DNA of 51,376 nt, from positions 1 through 51,376 of the forward strand of contig DFBM01000090.1 of the NCBI GenBank assembly GCA_002366645.1, written 5' to 3'. The stretch comes from Rhodobacterales bacterium UBA3080 (GTDB lineage: Bacteria; Pseudomonadota; Alphaproteobacteria; Rhodobacterales; Rhodobacteraceae). Positions 16,450 to 25,084 of the stretch are shown one piece after another. Each line of letters starts with the position of its first letter. Within the stretch, counting starts at the first letter, position 1. The notes under the pieces were generated by a model, which saw nothing but the letters and a program-made list of their open reading frames with translations, was not told the origin of the DNA and ran no database searches. The position numbers and the translations under genes were made by a program.

Positions 16450-18324
16450 TTGTTTCACGTGAAACATATGTTTGATGTAATCGTTATTGGTGGTGGACAC
16501 GCAGGTGCTGAGGCAGCACAGGCGTCGCATCGTATGGGCGCAAACACGGCTTTGATTACGCTATCTTTCGACAAAATTGGGGAAATGTCCTGTAATCCAG
16601 CCATTGGCGGGTTGGGAAAAGGGCACCTCGTTCGTGAAATCGACGCACTTGATGGTGTTATGGGCCGTGCTGCTGACGCTACGGGAATCCAGTTTCGGTT
16701 GTTAAATAGAAGAAAAGGCCCAGCGGTGCAGGGCCCGAGAGCGCAGACTGATCGAAAGCTCTATAAAGCAGCGATGCAGGCAGAGTTCCGCAACAAGGAA
16801 AATTTGACGGTCATTGATTCCGAGGTTTCCGATTTCATTCTGGCTAGTGGACGTGTCGCAGGAGTGATTCTCGGCGATGGAGTTAAGATTTTCGCGCATT
16901 CGGTGGTTTTAACGGCGGGTACTTTCCTGCGTGGAGTAATACACATAGGCGGCGAGACCAGTGAGGGCGGCCGGATGGGTGACAGGCCTTCCGTTCCGCT
17001 CGCGCAAAGTATCGAAAACTTGGACCTGCCGTTGGGTCGTCTAAAGACTGGGACGCCTCCTCGTCTGGATGGAAACACTATCGACTGGTCCGGTCTTGAA
17101 ATGCAGGCCGGTGATGCCGAACCGGCGATGTTTTCTACCTTTTCGAGTCGCCCTTCAGTGAAGCAGGTTTCTTGCGGAATCACCCATACAAATTCTCTAA
17201 CTCATGAAATTATTGAAAAAAACCTGCAGAAATCGGCAATGTATGGCGGTAACATCGAGGGCGTTGGACCGCGTTACTGCCCTTCGATCGAGGACAAAAT
17301 AGTACGGTTTGCAGACAAGTCTTCCCATCAGGTTTTTCTTGAACCGGAAGGGTTGGATGTTTCCACGATATACCCAAACGGCATATCGACGTCATTGCCG
17401 CTTGATGTGCAGGAGAAATATGTCCGATCGATAGTTGGCCTGGAGAATGTCAACATTTTGCAACCAGGGTATGCAATCGAATATGACTACATTGATCCTC
17501 GTGCACTTCGGTCTACCATGGAAGTGAAGGCGGTATCCGGTCTGTATTTCGCCGGGCAGATCAATGGTACTACCGGCTATGAAGAGGCTGCAGCGCAAGG
17601 TCTGGTCGCTGGTTTGAATGCAGCGCTAGCCGCGAAAGGGCGTGAACCGGTGGTTTTCGATAGAGCTGATGGATATTTAGGCGTCATGATTGATGACCTC
17701 GTAACGCGCGGGGTTTCTGAGCCTTACCGTATGTTCACATCGCGAGCCGAATACCGACTGTCGCTTCGTGCTGACAATGCAGATCAGAGGCTTACGCCGA
17801 TTGGTATCGACCTAGGATGTGTATCTCAGAAGCGTAAAAAACTATTTGGAGAACGAATTGCCGCGCTGGATAAAGCTAAATCCGCGTGTGAAGTCCACCA
17901 ATTGCTTCCGACGGAGGCAGAGGCCTTCGGAATACGTATAAACAAGGACGGAGTGCGTCGTTCGGGGTTGGATCTTTTGTCTTATCCAGATGTTACAATC
18001 GAAAAGTTGGCGGAAATTTGGCCTGATCTTGATGCAATACCGGCTAATATTCGTGCGCAGGTGGAAAATGATGCCAGGTACCTGCCTTATATTGAGCGAC
18101 AGAAGAATGACGTCGAAGCGATGAGGCGTGATGAAGCTCTGCAAATTCCGGCCGGATTCAATTATGACGTCATTATTGGGCTGTCGAATGAGCTGCGCGG
18201 AAAATTGACAACAATTCAGCCATCAACCTTAGGGCAGGCGGGAAGAATTGACGGCATGACGCCTGCTGGATTGACCTTGCTTCTTGCGAATATTCGTAAG
18301 CCCAACAAGAAAAAACGCGCATGA
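16450..18324 (+). CDS. mnmG: tRNA uridine-5-carboxymethylaminomethyl(34) synthesis enzyme MnmG
   Basis: A FAD enzyme, partner of MnmE in wobble-uridine modification. The dinucleotide motif is DVIVIGGGHAGAEAA, followed by MSCNPAIGGLGKGHLVREIDAL, RRKGPAVQGPRAQTDR and the late ASRAEYRLSLRADNADQRL. The start is uncertain. TTG at 16450 gives 624 residues beginning MFHVKHMFDV, close in length to E. coli MnmG. ATG at 16468 gives 618 residues and removes six. Neither has a good ribosome binding site. A perfect parS site occupies 16451-16466, so with the TTG start the parS sequence itself encodes the N-terminus. It overlaps rsmG by four bases. Confidence 0.95.
   Translation: MFHVKHMFDVIVIGGGHAGAEAAQASHRMGANTALITLSFDKIGEMSCNPAIGGLGKGHLVREIDALDGVMGRAADATGIQFRLLNRRKGPAVQGPRAQTDRKLYKAAMQAEFRNKENLTVIDSEVSDFILASGRVAGVILGDGVKIFAHSVVLTAGTFLRGVIHIGGETSEGGRMGDRPSVPLAQSIENLDLPLGRLKTGTPPRLDGNTIDWSGLEMQAGDAEPAMFSTFSSRPSVKQVSCGITHTNSLTHEIIEKNLQKSAMYGGNIEGVGPRYCPSIEDKIVRFADKSSHQVFLEPEGLDVSTIYPNGISTSLPLDVQEKYVRSIVGLENVNILQPGYAIEYDYIDPRALRSTMEVKAVSGLYFAGQINGTTGYEEAAAQGLVAGLNAALAAKGREPVVFDRADGYLGVMIDDLVTRGVSEPYRMFTSRAEYRLSLRADNADQRLTPIGIDLGCVSQKRKKLFGERIAALDKAKSACEVHQLLPTEAEAFGIRINKDGVRRSGLDLLSYPDVTIEKLAEIWPDLDAIPANIRAQVENDARYLPYIERQKNDVEAMRRDEALQIPAGFNYDVIIGLSNELRGKLTTIQPSTLGQAGRIDGMTPAGLTLLLANIRKPNKKKRA
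16451..16466. other. parS centromere site 1 (perfect)
   Basis: TGTTTCACGTGAAACA, the exact 16-base palindrome bound by chromosomal ParB proteins. It lies at the mnmE/mnmG boundary, about 2.5 kb upstream of parA and 4.3 kb from the probable origin. Confidence 0.96.
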
Positions 18325-18956
18325 CGGCCATTTCTATCACAGAAGAAACCTTCGCTTCTAACTTCGGTGTTTCACGTGAAACAATTGACCGATTGAAGGT
18401 GTATGTGGAACTGCTCAAAAAGTGGAACCCTAAAATCAACCTTGTAGCCAAATCGACGATGGATAAAGTTTGGCATCGCCATATTGCAGATTCAGCTCAG
18501 TTGTGGGCACTTGCACCAAGCGGAGCGAAAAGCTGGGTGGATATTGGCTCGGGTGCGGGTTTTCCGGGTCTGGTTATTGCCGCGATCGCTGCAGAGAAAG
18601 CACCTGAATTGACGGTAACGCTTGTTGAAAGCGATAGGCGTAAGGCGATATTCCTACAGACAGTAACTCGCGCAATGAATGTTTCAGTTCAGGTGGTTAC
18701 AAAACGTATTGAAAGCCTCGAGCCGCAAAATGCCGACATATTGTCGGCTCGCGCACTGGCGTCACTATCTCAACTGCTTGAATATGCTGAGAAACATAGG
18801 AAACCTAGTGGAATATGTTTATTTCCTAAAGGCGCGCGTGCGGAATTGGAATTGACCGAGGCGGCAACATGTTGGCATATATCACATACAACCAACGCCA
18901 GCGTGACCGATCCAGATGCGGTCATTTTATCCATCGGAGAGTTCCAACGTGCCTAA
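18321..18956 (+). CDS. rsmG: 16S rRNA (guanine(527)-N7)-methyltransferase
   Basis: A 211-residue SAM-dependent methyltransferase acting on G527 of 16S rRNA. The SAM loop is WVDIGSGAGFPGLVIA, preceded by VELLKKWNPKINLVAKS and WHRHIADSAQL, and followed by LVESDRRKAIFL and ILSARALASL. Length is typical. It starts inside the mnmG stop (ATGA) and its end overlaps the GTG start of parA by eight bases. A perfect parS site is embedded in codons for the N-terminal VSRET. Confidence 0.94.
   Translation: MTAISITEETFASNFGVSRETIDRLKVYVELLKKWNPKINLVAKSTMDKVWHRHIADSAQLWALAPSGAKSWVDIGSGAGFPGLVIAAIAAEKAPELTVTLVESDRRKAIFLQTVTRAMNVSVQVVTKRIESLEPQNADILSARALASLSQLLEYAEKHRKPSGICLFPKGARAELELTEAATCWHISHTTNASVTDPDAVILSIGEFQRA
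18368..18383. other. parS centromere site 2 (perfect)
   Basis: TGTTTCACGTGAAACA inside the rsmG coding region, encoding the VSRET residues. It is 1.9 kb from parS site 1 and about 0.6 kb before parA. Confidence 0.96.
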
Positions 18957-19767
18957 AGCTACTGAGACCACGGCGAAACCAGCTACGATAATCGCAGTGG
19001 CGAACCAGAAGGGCGGCGTGGGGAAGACGACGACTGCAATTAATCTGGGAACAGCTTTGGCCGCCGTCGGGCGCAAGGTTTTGTTGATTGACCTTGATTC
19101 TCAGGGTAATGCGTCAACTGGCCTCGGTATTTCCCCGGATATGCGAGAGGTCACGACTTACGATCTTTTGTTGGGTGATACGGATCTGTCGTCCGTAGCG
19201 CAGGAAACTATGATCCCGAATTTTTACATCGCTCCGTCAACTAATGATTTAAGTTCAGCGGATGTGGACATGGTTAACGATCCGAATCGTGTTTTACGGA
19301 TGCGGAAGGCGCTTACATCTGAAAATGCCGTGGCCTGCAGTTTTGACTATATACTGATCGATTGCCCACCGTCGCTGAACTTGCTGACCGTTAACGCGAT
19401 GGTCGCCGCCACCTCGGTACTGGTACCACTACAATGCGAGTTTTTCGCACTCGAGGGGTTGTCACAGCTCATGTTGACGATCCGCGAGGTAAAGCAGTCC
19501 TTGAACCCGCAGCTGAAGATCCAGGGGATTGTTTTGACGATGTATGACCGGCGGAATAACCTTTCTAGTCAGGTCGAAGAAGATGTGCGTGAAAACCTCG
19601 GCGACTTGGTGTATGAAACTATTATCCCGCGTAACATCCGTTTAAGCGAGGCGCCGTCGCATTCGGTTCCTGCACTGATTTACGATCATAAGAGTTCCGG
19701 TAGTTTGGCATATCAAAAGCTGGCGGCGGAATTATTAGGCCGCATGCAAGATAACGTAACAGGTTGA
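18949..19767 (+). CDS. parA: chromosome partitioning ATPase ParA (Soj)
   Basis: A 272-residue deviant Walker ATPase that binds DNA and, with ParB-parS, segregates the origin region. The deviant Walker A is QKGGVGKTTTAINLG (20-34), with IDLDSQGNASTGLG and YILIDCPPSLNLLTVNA as the next motifs. GTG 18949 is chosen as start because GGAGAG lies seven bases upstream. An ATG at 18916 lies deep in rsmG. It overlaps rsmG by eight bases and precedes parB by 12. Confidence 0.95.
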   Translation: MPKATETTAKPATIIAVANQKGGVGKTTTAINLGTALAAVGRKVLLIDLDSQGNASTGLGISPDMREVTTYDLLLGDTDLSSVAQETMIPNFYIAPSTNDLSSADVDMVNDPNRVLRMRKALTSENAVACSFDYILIDCPPSLNLLTVNAMVAATSVLVPLQCEFFALEGLSQLMLTIREVKQSLNPQLKIQGIVLTMYDRRNNLSSQVEEDVRENLGDLVYETIIPRNIRLSEAPSHSVPALIYDHKSSGSLAYQKLAAELLGRMQDNVTG

Positions 19768-19779
19768 AAATAAAGAACA

Positions 19780-20670
19780 ATGGCAAAGAAAACTGAACGT
19801 AAAAGTCTTGGTCGCGGCCTTTCCGCGCTTCTGGCAGATGTTAATCTCGATGATGACGGAATTAGCAACGAAACCGGAGGCAAGCCCTCCACCAACGTTG
19901 AAGTTCCTATTGAAAAAATCCGCGCTAATCCGGATCAACCCCGCCGCACATTTGTCGAGAAAGACCTTGAAGACCTTACGGCCTCAATAGCGGAAAAAGG
20001 GGTCATTCAGCCTTTGATCGTTCGACCAGATCCGGGCAATCCGGGTGACTACCAGATTGTCGCTGGCGAACGTCGTTGGCGTGCGGCACAGCGCGCCAAG
20101 CTGCATGAAATCCCTGTTCTAGTTCGCGACCTGAGCGATACAGAGGTTCTAGAGCTTGCCATCATCGAAAACATCCAGCGCGCAGATCTGAACGCTGTGG
20201 AGGAGGCAATGGGCTATCGGCAGCTCATGGACAGGTTTGGCCACACGCAGGAAAAGCTGGCCGAAGCATTGGGCAAGAGCCGTAGCCATATCGCCAATCT
20301 TCTCCGTTTGTTGAATTTGCCAGCCGAAGTGCTGGAATACCTGCGTGACGGTCGTATATCCGCCGGCCACGCGCGTGCGTTGGTGCCAGCAGACGATCCG
20401 GTGTCGCTAGCCCGCGAGATTATTTCGAGAGAACTTTCGGTTCGCCAGACAGAAGCCTTGGCAAAGTCGAAAAAGCCGGCCCCAGCCCCAAAGCGTCGCT
20501 TGAAGCCAACGAAAGATGCCGACACACGCGCAATCGAGTCGGACTTGACGGCTCATCTGGGTGTCAAAGTCAGCATTGATCACAAACCGGGCGGCGAAAG
20601 TGGCGAGATACGTTTGAAGTATTCGGATTTAGAGCAGCTTGACGGGATATGTCGTTTGTTGTCCAGCTAG
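19780..20670 (+). CDS. parB: chromosome partitioning protein ParB (Spo0J)
   Basis: A 296-residue parS-binding CTPase clamp. It opens with the conserved KSLGRGLSALLADV (ParA-stimulating region). The ParB/Srx CTP-binding domain follows (IRANPDQPRRTF, GVIQPLIVR, GERRWRAAQRA, ENIQRADLNAVEEAMGY), then the helix-turn-helix TQEKLAEALGKSRSHIANLLRLL, and a C-terminal dimerisation domain ending IRLKYSDLEQLDGICRLL. It is the last rightward gene of the origin-proximal block. The next gene converges with no gap. Confidence 0.96.
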   Translation: MAKKTERKSLGRGLSALLADVNLDDDGISNETGGKPSTNVEVPIEKIRANPDQPRRTFVEKDLEDLTASIAEKGVIQPLIVRPDPGNPGDYQIVAGERRWRAAQRAKLHEIPVLVRDLSDTEVLELAIIENIQRADLNAVEEAMGYRQLMDRFGHTQEKLAEALGKSRSHIANLLRLLNLPAEVLEYLRDGRISAGHARALVPADDPVSLAREIISRELSVRQTEALAKSKKPAPAPKRRLKPTKDADTRAIESDLTAHLGVKVSIDHKPGGESGEIRLKYSDLEQLDGICRLLSS

Positions 20671-21024
20671 TTATTGATCGGGTCTAGTCCAGATGAAAAA
20701 AGACACCACACTTAACACAACTATCTGAATAATAACGATATAAGTCGGTGCCCCAAACAAGAATGCTAGACCTACGACCGCCAGCATGGAGCCGGCGGAT
20801 AGAAGCTTTGATCGCCTGCTGATTGCCCCGCGATCCTGCCAGTCCAAGATTGCAGGGCCAAAATTCGGATGCGAGATAAGCCAATTGTGGGCGCGTTTGG
20901 ACGATTTTCCAAATCCAAAGGCGGCGAGCAAGAAAAATGGTACGGTTGGTAAAAGTGGTAGAAATATTCCGACCACGCCCAAAACTAGGCTAATTGTACC
21001 AAGGGCAAACCAAAAGTATCGCAT
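20671..21024 (-). CDS. DUF454 (YbaN-like) inner membrane protein
   Basis: A 117-residue protein with an N-terminal helix (FWFALGTISLVLGVVGIFLP), the DUF454 signature LPLLPTVPFFLLAAFGFGKSS and two closely spaced C-terminal helices. The hydrophilic centre NWLISHPNFGPAILDWQDRG is also typical. Function is unknown in the family. Its start abuts the hemW stop codon, so it is the downstream partner of hemW on the leftward transcript. Its stop is directly adjacent to that of parB. Confidence 0.9.
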   Translation of the reverse strand: MRYFWFALGTISLVLGVVGIFLPLLPTVPFFLLAAFGFGKSSKRAHNWLISHPNFGPAILDWQDRGAISRRSKLLSAGSMLAVVGLAFLFGAPTYIVIIQIVVLSVVSFFIWTRPDQ

Positions 21025-22182
21025 TTATTCTTCCAAAAGTTGCCGGAGAACCGCATTTAATACCGGTTTGCCTTTGGATGTCGCCTTCAAATTGGAATTC
21101 TCAAGCGATACAAACCGTTCTTCGAGTAAGTAATTCAATCCGTCCGAATTTAAGGGCGCACCATTTAACGCAGCAAATCGGTCCAAATCGGTTCCCTCGG
21201 CTAATCGCAGAGACATCATCAGATACTCGCTAGCCTGATCCGGCTTTGTAACTTCTTCGGAACTTTTTCGACCCCACCCGTTTTGAGCAACAGCATTTAG
21301 CCATTGGTCCGGATTCTCGAATGTTTCCGTCGCATACTTTTTGCCTTCAACAGTCGTTCGCCCGTGCGCCCCAGGTCCAATCCCGACGTAGTCACCATAC
21401 CGCCAGTATATCAGATTATGTCGGCTCTCGGCTCCGGCACGGGCGTGGTTAGATGTTTCATAAGCGGATAAGCCCAGACGTTCGCAAACCTCTTGTGTTC
21501 GAAAATACATATCCGATGCTAGATCGTCGTTTGGAAGGTTCCGAAGCTTTCCGCGTGCATATAGGTCGCCAAACCTCGTGCCTTCTTCAATGGTCAGTTG
21601 GTAGAGCGAGAGGTGGTCGACAGCCATATCAATCGCCTCAACCAATTCCGCCTCCCATTCATCTACTGTTTGGCCTTGTCTTGCGTAAATGAGGTCAAAA
21701 CTAACGCGATCGAACTGTTTTCTGGCGATATCAAAAGCGGCACGCGCCTCGGCAACGGAGTGCATTCGGCCGAGAGCTTTCAAATCCGCGTCCCGTAGCG
21801 ACTGTATCCCCATCGACACTCGGTTTACGCCCGCATCGGCGTATCCGGCGAACCGACCAGCTTCGACTGACGTTGGATTTGCCTCCAGCGATATTTCGGT
21901 GGTTTTTGGTAGCGTCCAAACTTTGCCAATTTCTTCGATTACTGCGGCAACAGTTTCCGGAGGCATTAAACTTGGTGTGCCGCCGCCAAAGAAAATGGTG
22001 TCCACTCGCCTATCGGGGATTTCCGACGCGCTGCGCCGGATATCGACAAGCAACGCCTCGCGCCACTTATCTTGATCTATTTCACGTGAAACATGGCTGT
22101 TGAAGTCGCAGTAGGGGCATTTGTGCATGCAAAATGGCCAATGAACATAGACCCCAAAGCCAGCATCTTGCCAGTCTTCCAT
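21025..22182 (-). CDS. hemW: radical SAM protein HemW (haem chaperone, HemN-like)
   Basis: A 385-residue radical SAM protein formerly annotated as oxygen-independent coproporphyrinogen III oxidase. The 4Fe-4S motif is CMHKCPYC (C18, C22, C25) in VYVHWPFCMHKCPYCDF, followed by the GGGTPSLMPPE loop and ISLEANPTSVEAGRF. It lacks the HemN-type N-terminal extension with a fourth cysteine, so the haem-insertion chaperone HemW is the better call. A one-mismatch parS site lies in its 5' end. It is divided from the RidA gene by two bases. Confidence 0.93.
   Translation of the reverse strand: MEDWQDAGFGVYVHWPFCMHKCPYCDFNSHVSREIDQDKWREALLVDIRRSASEIPDRRVDTIFFGGGTPSLMPPETVAAVIEEIGKVWTLPKTTEISLEANPTSVEAGRFAGYADAGVNRVSMGIQSLRDADLKALGRMHSVAEARAAFDIARKQFDRVSFDLIYARQGQTVDEWEAELVEAIDMAVDHLSLYQLTIEEGTRFGDLYARGKLRNLPNDDLASDMYFRTQEVCERLGLSAYETSNHARAGAESRHNLIYWRYGDYVGIGPGAHGRTTVEGKKYATETFENPDQWLNAVAQNGWGRKSSEEVTKPDQASEYLMMSLRLAEGTDLDRFAALNGAPLNSDGLNYLLEERFVSLENSNLKATSKGKPVLNAVLRQLLEE
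22078..22093. other. parS-like site 3 (one mismatch)
   Basis: TATTTCACGTGAAACA, differing from the consensus only at position 2 (A for G). It lies inside hemW, 3.7 kb beyond parS site 2 and on the far side of parB. A single outer mismatch is usually tolerated by ParB. Confidence 0.8.
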
Positions 22183-22184
22183 AT

Positions 22185-22568
22185 TCAGCCTTTAAACGCT
22201 GTAACTTCGATTTCAACAAGCATTTCAGGCTTGATAAGTCCTGCAATCACCATCGTTGCAGCTGGACGGATTTCGCTGAATGCCTCGCCAAGCGCCGGGA
22301 TAAGTTCATCAACGAGATCAACATCGGTTACAGTGTACTGAACCCGAACGATGTCGGACATTTCAAAACCGGCGGACTCAAGAACGCCCGCAATTGTTCG
22401 GAAACAGTTGCGCGCCTGATCTGCTATACCCGATGGCATTTCCATCGTCTCGTAATCGTAGCCGGTTACGCCCGAAACAAAGCACCATCCGCCTTTAACG
22501 ATTGCGCGGCTGTATCCCATGGTATTTTCGAACGGGGATCCGGTTGAAATACGTGTTGCGTGGCTCAT
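22185..22568 (-). CDS. RidA-family (YjgF/YER057c/UK114) protein
   Basis: A 127-residue single-domain Rid protein. The blocks GGWCFVSGVTGYD, ADQARNCFRTIAGVLESAG and RPAATMVIAGLIKPEMLVEIEVTA fit the family, including the arginine that in RidA binds the carboxylate of imine or enamine intermediates. Archetypal RidA deaminates 2-aminoacrylate, but several Rid subfamilies lack that activity and this one reads more like an Rid2-7-type branch, so the substrate is left open. It overlaps rdgB by four bases and precedes hemW. Confidence 0.85.
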   Translation of the reverse strand: MSHATRISTGSPFENTMGYSRAIVKGGWCFVSGVTGYDYETMEMPSGIADQARNCFRTIAGVLESAGFEMSDIVRVQYTVTDVDLVDELIPALGEAFSEIRPAATMVIAGLIKPEMLVEIEVTAFKG

Positions 22569-23173
22569 TCAAAACATCCTTTTACCAGCTTGTTAAAGGC
22601 ATCCGCTCGATGGCTGATTTTATTCTTTTCCCATCGGTCCATTTCGCCGAATGTTATGTCGTAACCATCCGGCATGAACATAGGATCAAAGCCGTGACCC
22701 TCTTCACCGCGCATTGGCCAGACGCATTGGCCATCAATCTTGCCCTCGAACACTTCGTCATGACCATCGGGCCACGCTAAAACCAAAGTGCTGCAAAACC
22801 GGGCGGTGCGCGGGGCAGGGGCATTTAACGCCTCAAGCTTCTCCCAAACTTTTGTCATCGCCATCGGAAAATTGCGACCCCCGGGGGTTTCGGACCAGTC
22901 GGCCGTATAAACGCCCGGTGCGCCGCCTAAGGCGTCGACCTCGATACCACTGTCGTCCGCCAATGCAGGCAATCCACTGGCTTTGGCGGCGGCATGCGCC
23001 TTGATCCGTGCGTTACCGACAAAGTTATCCTCGGTCTCTTCCGGTTCCGGCAACCCAAGTTCCGCATTTGACATAATTTCGATACCGTAAGGTTCAAGCA
23101 GCCGGATAATTTCCTCCAGCTTGCCCTTGTTATGGGTCGCAACAAGCAACTTGGGTTCGGTAAACTTTCGCAT
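22565..23173 (-). CDS. rdgB: non-canonical purine NTP pyrophosphatase (XTP/dITP diphosphatase)
   Basis: A 202-residue HAM1/RdgB enzyme that hydrolyses dITP, ITP and XTP to keep deaminated purines out of nucleic acids. Family blocks: LLVATHNKGKLEEI near the start, ETEDNFVGNARIKAHAAA, LPALADDSGIEVDALGGAPG, and the late GFDPMFMPDGYD followed by SHRADAF. Length matches. It overlaps rph by one base and the RidA gene by four, so rph-rdgB-RidA-hemW reads as one operon. Confidence 0.94.
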   Translation of the reverse strand: MRKFTEPKLLVATHNKGKLEEIIRLLEPYGIEIMSNAELGLPEPEETEDNFVGNARIKAHAAAKASGLPALADDSGIEVDALGGAPGVYTADWSETPGGRNFPMAMTKVWEKLEALNAPAPRTARFCSTLVLAWPDGHDEVFEGKIDGQCVWPMRGEEGHGFDPMFMPDGYDITFGEMDRWEKNKISHRADAFNKLVKGCFE

Positions 23174-23886
23174 CAGGCGATTGCAGCTTTCTGTGCTGTA
23201 ACCAGCTCCCCAATGCCTTTTTCAGCCAAATCCATCAGCGTGTTGAATTCGTCGCGCGAGAATGTGGCCCCTTCGGCTGAACCCTGAATTTCAACAAGTC
23301 CACCAGCACCCGTTAAAACGAAGTTTGCATCTGTACCCGCGTCGCTATCTTCGAGATAATCGAGGTCTAGCACCGGCTGCCCACCATAAATACCACATGA
23401 AACAGCGGCGATGTGGTCTGTCAGCGGGTTTTCTTTGATGTCGCCAGCCTTGAGTAGTTTATCAACCGCCAAACGTAACGCGACCCAACCGCCTGTGATC
23501 GCAGCACAGCGTGTGCCGCCGTCAGCCTGTATAACGTCGCAGTCAACAGTAATTTGACGCTCGCCCAAAGCGACACGGTCAACGCCCGCACGAAGGCTGC
23601 GGCCAATCAGGCGCTGGATTTCCTGCGTGCGACCCGACTGCTTGCCAGCCGTCGCTTCACGGCGCATCCGCGAACCGGTCGAGCGCGGCAACATCCCGTA
23701 TTCTGCCGTAACCCAGCCAAGGCCAGAGTTGCGCAGGAAAGGCGGCACGCGCTCTTCAAGCGACGCAGTACAAAGCACATGCGTGTCGCCACATTTGATC
23801 AGGCACGAGCCCTCGGCATGTTTGGTGACATTGGTTTCAATAACGATGTCACGCATAATGTCAGTATTACGGCCAGATGGGCGCAT
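23173..23886 (-). CDS. rph: ribonuclease PH
   Basis: A 237-residue phosphorolytic 3'-5' exoribonuclease that trims tRNA 3' ends. The motifs MRPSGR at the start, KHAEGSCLIKCGDTHVLCTAS, GWVTAEYGMLPRSTGSR, RTQEIQRLIGRSLRAGVD and CDVIQADGGTRCAAITGG are all diagnostic of RNase PH. It is the first gene of the leftward rph-rdgB-RidA-hemW-DUF454 run and divergent from hrcA across 120 bases. The same order is common in Rhodobacterales. Confidence 0.95.
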   Translation of the reverse strand: MRPSGRNTDIMRDIVIETNVTKHAEGSCLIKCGDTHVLCTASLEERVPPFLRNSGLGWVTAEYGMLPRSTGSRMRREATAGKQSGRTQEIQRLIGRSLRAGVDRVALGERQITVDCDVIQADGGTRCAAITGGWVALRLAVDKLLKAGDIKENPLTDHIAAVSCGIYGGQPVLDLDYLEDSDAGTDANFVLTGAGGLVEIQGSAEGATFSRDEFNTLMDLAEKGIGELVTAQKAAIA

Positions 23887-24006
23887 GGAAGCCTCCGTTG
23901 GGTTAGGTTTTCCAGCGTCTTAAACAAAGACCGGCCTTGCGTCCATCCTTGCGATTGACCCTTTCTATCGGAATGCATAGTTTCATGTGAACCTAGGTGC
24001 CCGATC

Positions 24007-25068
24007 ATGACCATTGCCACCCCACTTTCCGACCTCAACAACCGTAGCCGCGAGGTTTTCCGGCAAGTGGTCGAGTCTTATCTTGCGACGGGTGATCCGG
24101 TCGGCTCGAAAACTTTGACCGAAGCCCTAACGGAAAAGGTTTCACCCGCTACTGTCCGGAATGTGATGCAGGACCTGGAGCAGCTTGGCTTGCTGGATTC
24201 ACCGCATAGTTCCGCCGGCCGCATTCCAACACAAGTCGGATTGCGGATGTTTGTCGACGGGCTGCTGGAGGTAGGTTCCGTTTCGGGTTCGGAGCGGACC
24301 GAAATCGAACGATCGCTCGATTCAAATGAGCCCGATATCGGCGGACTTTTGAGCAAAGCCGGTTTGATGTTGTCAGGGCTAACTCAAGGGGCGAGTCTGG
24401 TTTTAACGCCAAAAACAGAATCTCCGATCAAGCATCTGGAGTTTGTCGCCCTTTCGCTGGACCGCGCGTTGGTAGTTTTGGTTACCGCGGATGGTCAGGT
24501 GGAAAACCGTTTGTTTACGCCGCCGATGGGTCTGACCCCTTCGGCGATGCGCGAGGCAGCAAATTTTCTGAACACGATCCTGGAAGGCCACACCGTTTCG
24601 CAGATGCAAAGCGTTGTCGCGCACGAAATCGAGCGCCACCGGCAGGAACTCGATAAGCTGTCCCAAAGTCTGATCGAAGACGGCTTGGCGATCTGGGTCG
24701 ACGAACAAGATGGCCGAGACCGCCTGATTGTTCGTGGCCGCGCGAATCTTGTCGAAGAGGGAGCCTCTGAAATTGATTTGGAGCGCATCCGGCAGTTGTT
24801 TGACGACCTTGAACGCAAGCGCGATTTGGCACAATTGCTCGATTTGACCGAAGGCGGGGACGGAGTTCGGATTTTTATTGGCTCGGAGAACAAACTTTTC
24901 TCACTTTCGGGTTCCTCTTTGGTGGTTTCCCCTTATATGAACGCTGAGCGAAAAATTATTGGCGCTGTGGGCGTAATTGGACCGACCCGACTTAATTACG
25001 GGCGGATTGTTCCAATCGTTGACTATACGGCGCAACTGGTGGGCAGATTGGTGTCCCGCCGGACATGA
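24007..25068 (+). CDS. hrcA: heat-inducible transcription repressor HrcA
   Basis: A 353-residue repressor that binds CIRCE operators ahead of groES or dnaK operons. The N-terminal winged helix includes GDPVGSKTL, VSPATVRNVMQDLEQLGLL and PHSSAGRIPTQVGLRMFVD. The C-terminal dimerisation region ends VGVIGPTRLNYGRIVPIVDYTAQLV. I see no CIRCE element (TTAGCACTC-N9-GAGTGCTAA) in the rph-hrcA gap, so it is probably not autoregulated in the classical way. It is followed by grpE after 16 bases. Confidence 0.94.
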   Translation: MTIATPLSDLNNRSREVFRQVVESYLATGDPVGSKTLTEALTEKVSPATVRNVMQDLEQLGLLDSPHSSAGRIPTQVGLRMFVDGLLEVGSVSGSERTEIERSLDSNEPDIGGLLSKAGLMLSGLTQGASLVLTPKTESPIKHLEFVALSLDRALVVLVTADGQVENRLFTPPMGLTPSAMREAANFLNTILEGHTVSQMQSVVAHEIERHRQELDKLSQSLIEDGLAIWVDEQDGRDRLIVRGRANLVEEGASEIDLERIRQLFDDLERKRDLAQLLDLTEGGDGVRIFIGSENKLFSLSGSSLVVSPYMNAERKIIGAVGVIGPTRLNYGRIVPIVDYTAQLVGRLVSRRT

Positions 25069-25084
25069 CAAAGAAGGCAAGTAA

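Noticed and set aside
23981..23996. Fourth parS-like site between rph and hrcA
   Set aside because: Only 12 of 16 bases fit, with a mismatch in the central CACGTG core. Too weak to list as a feature.
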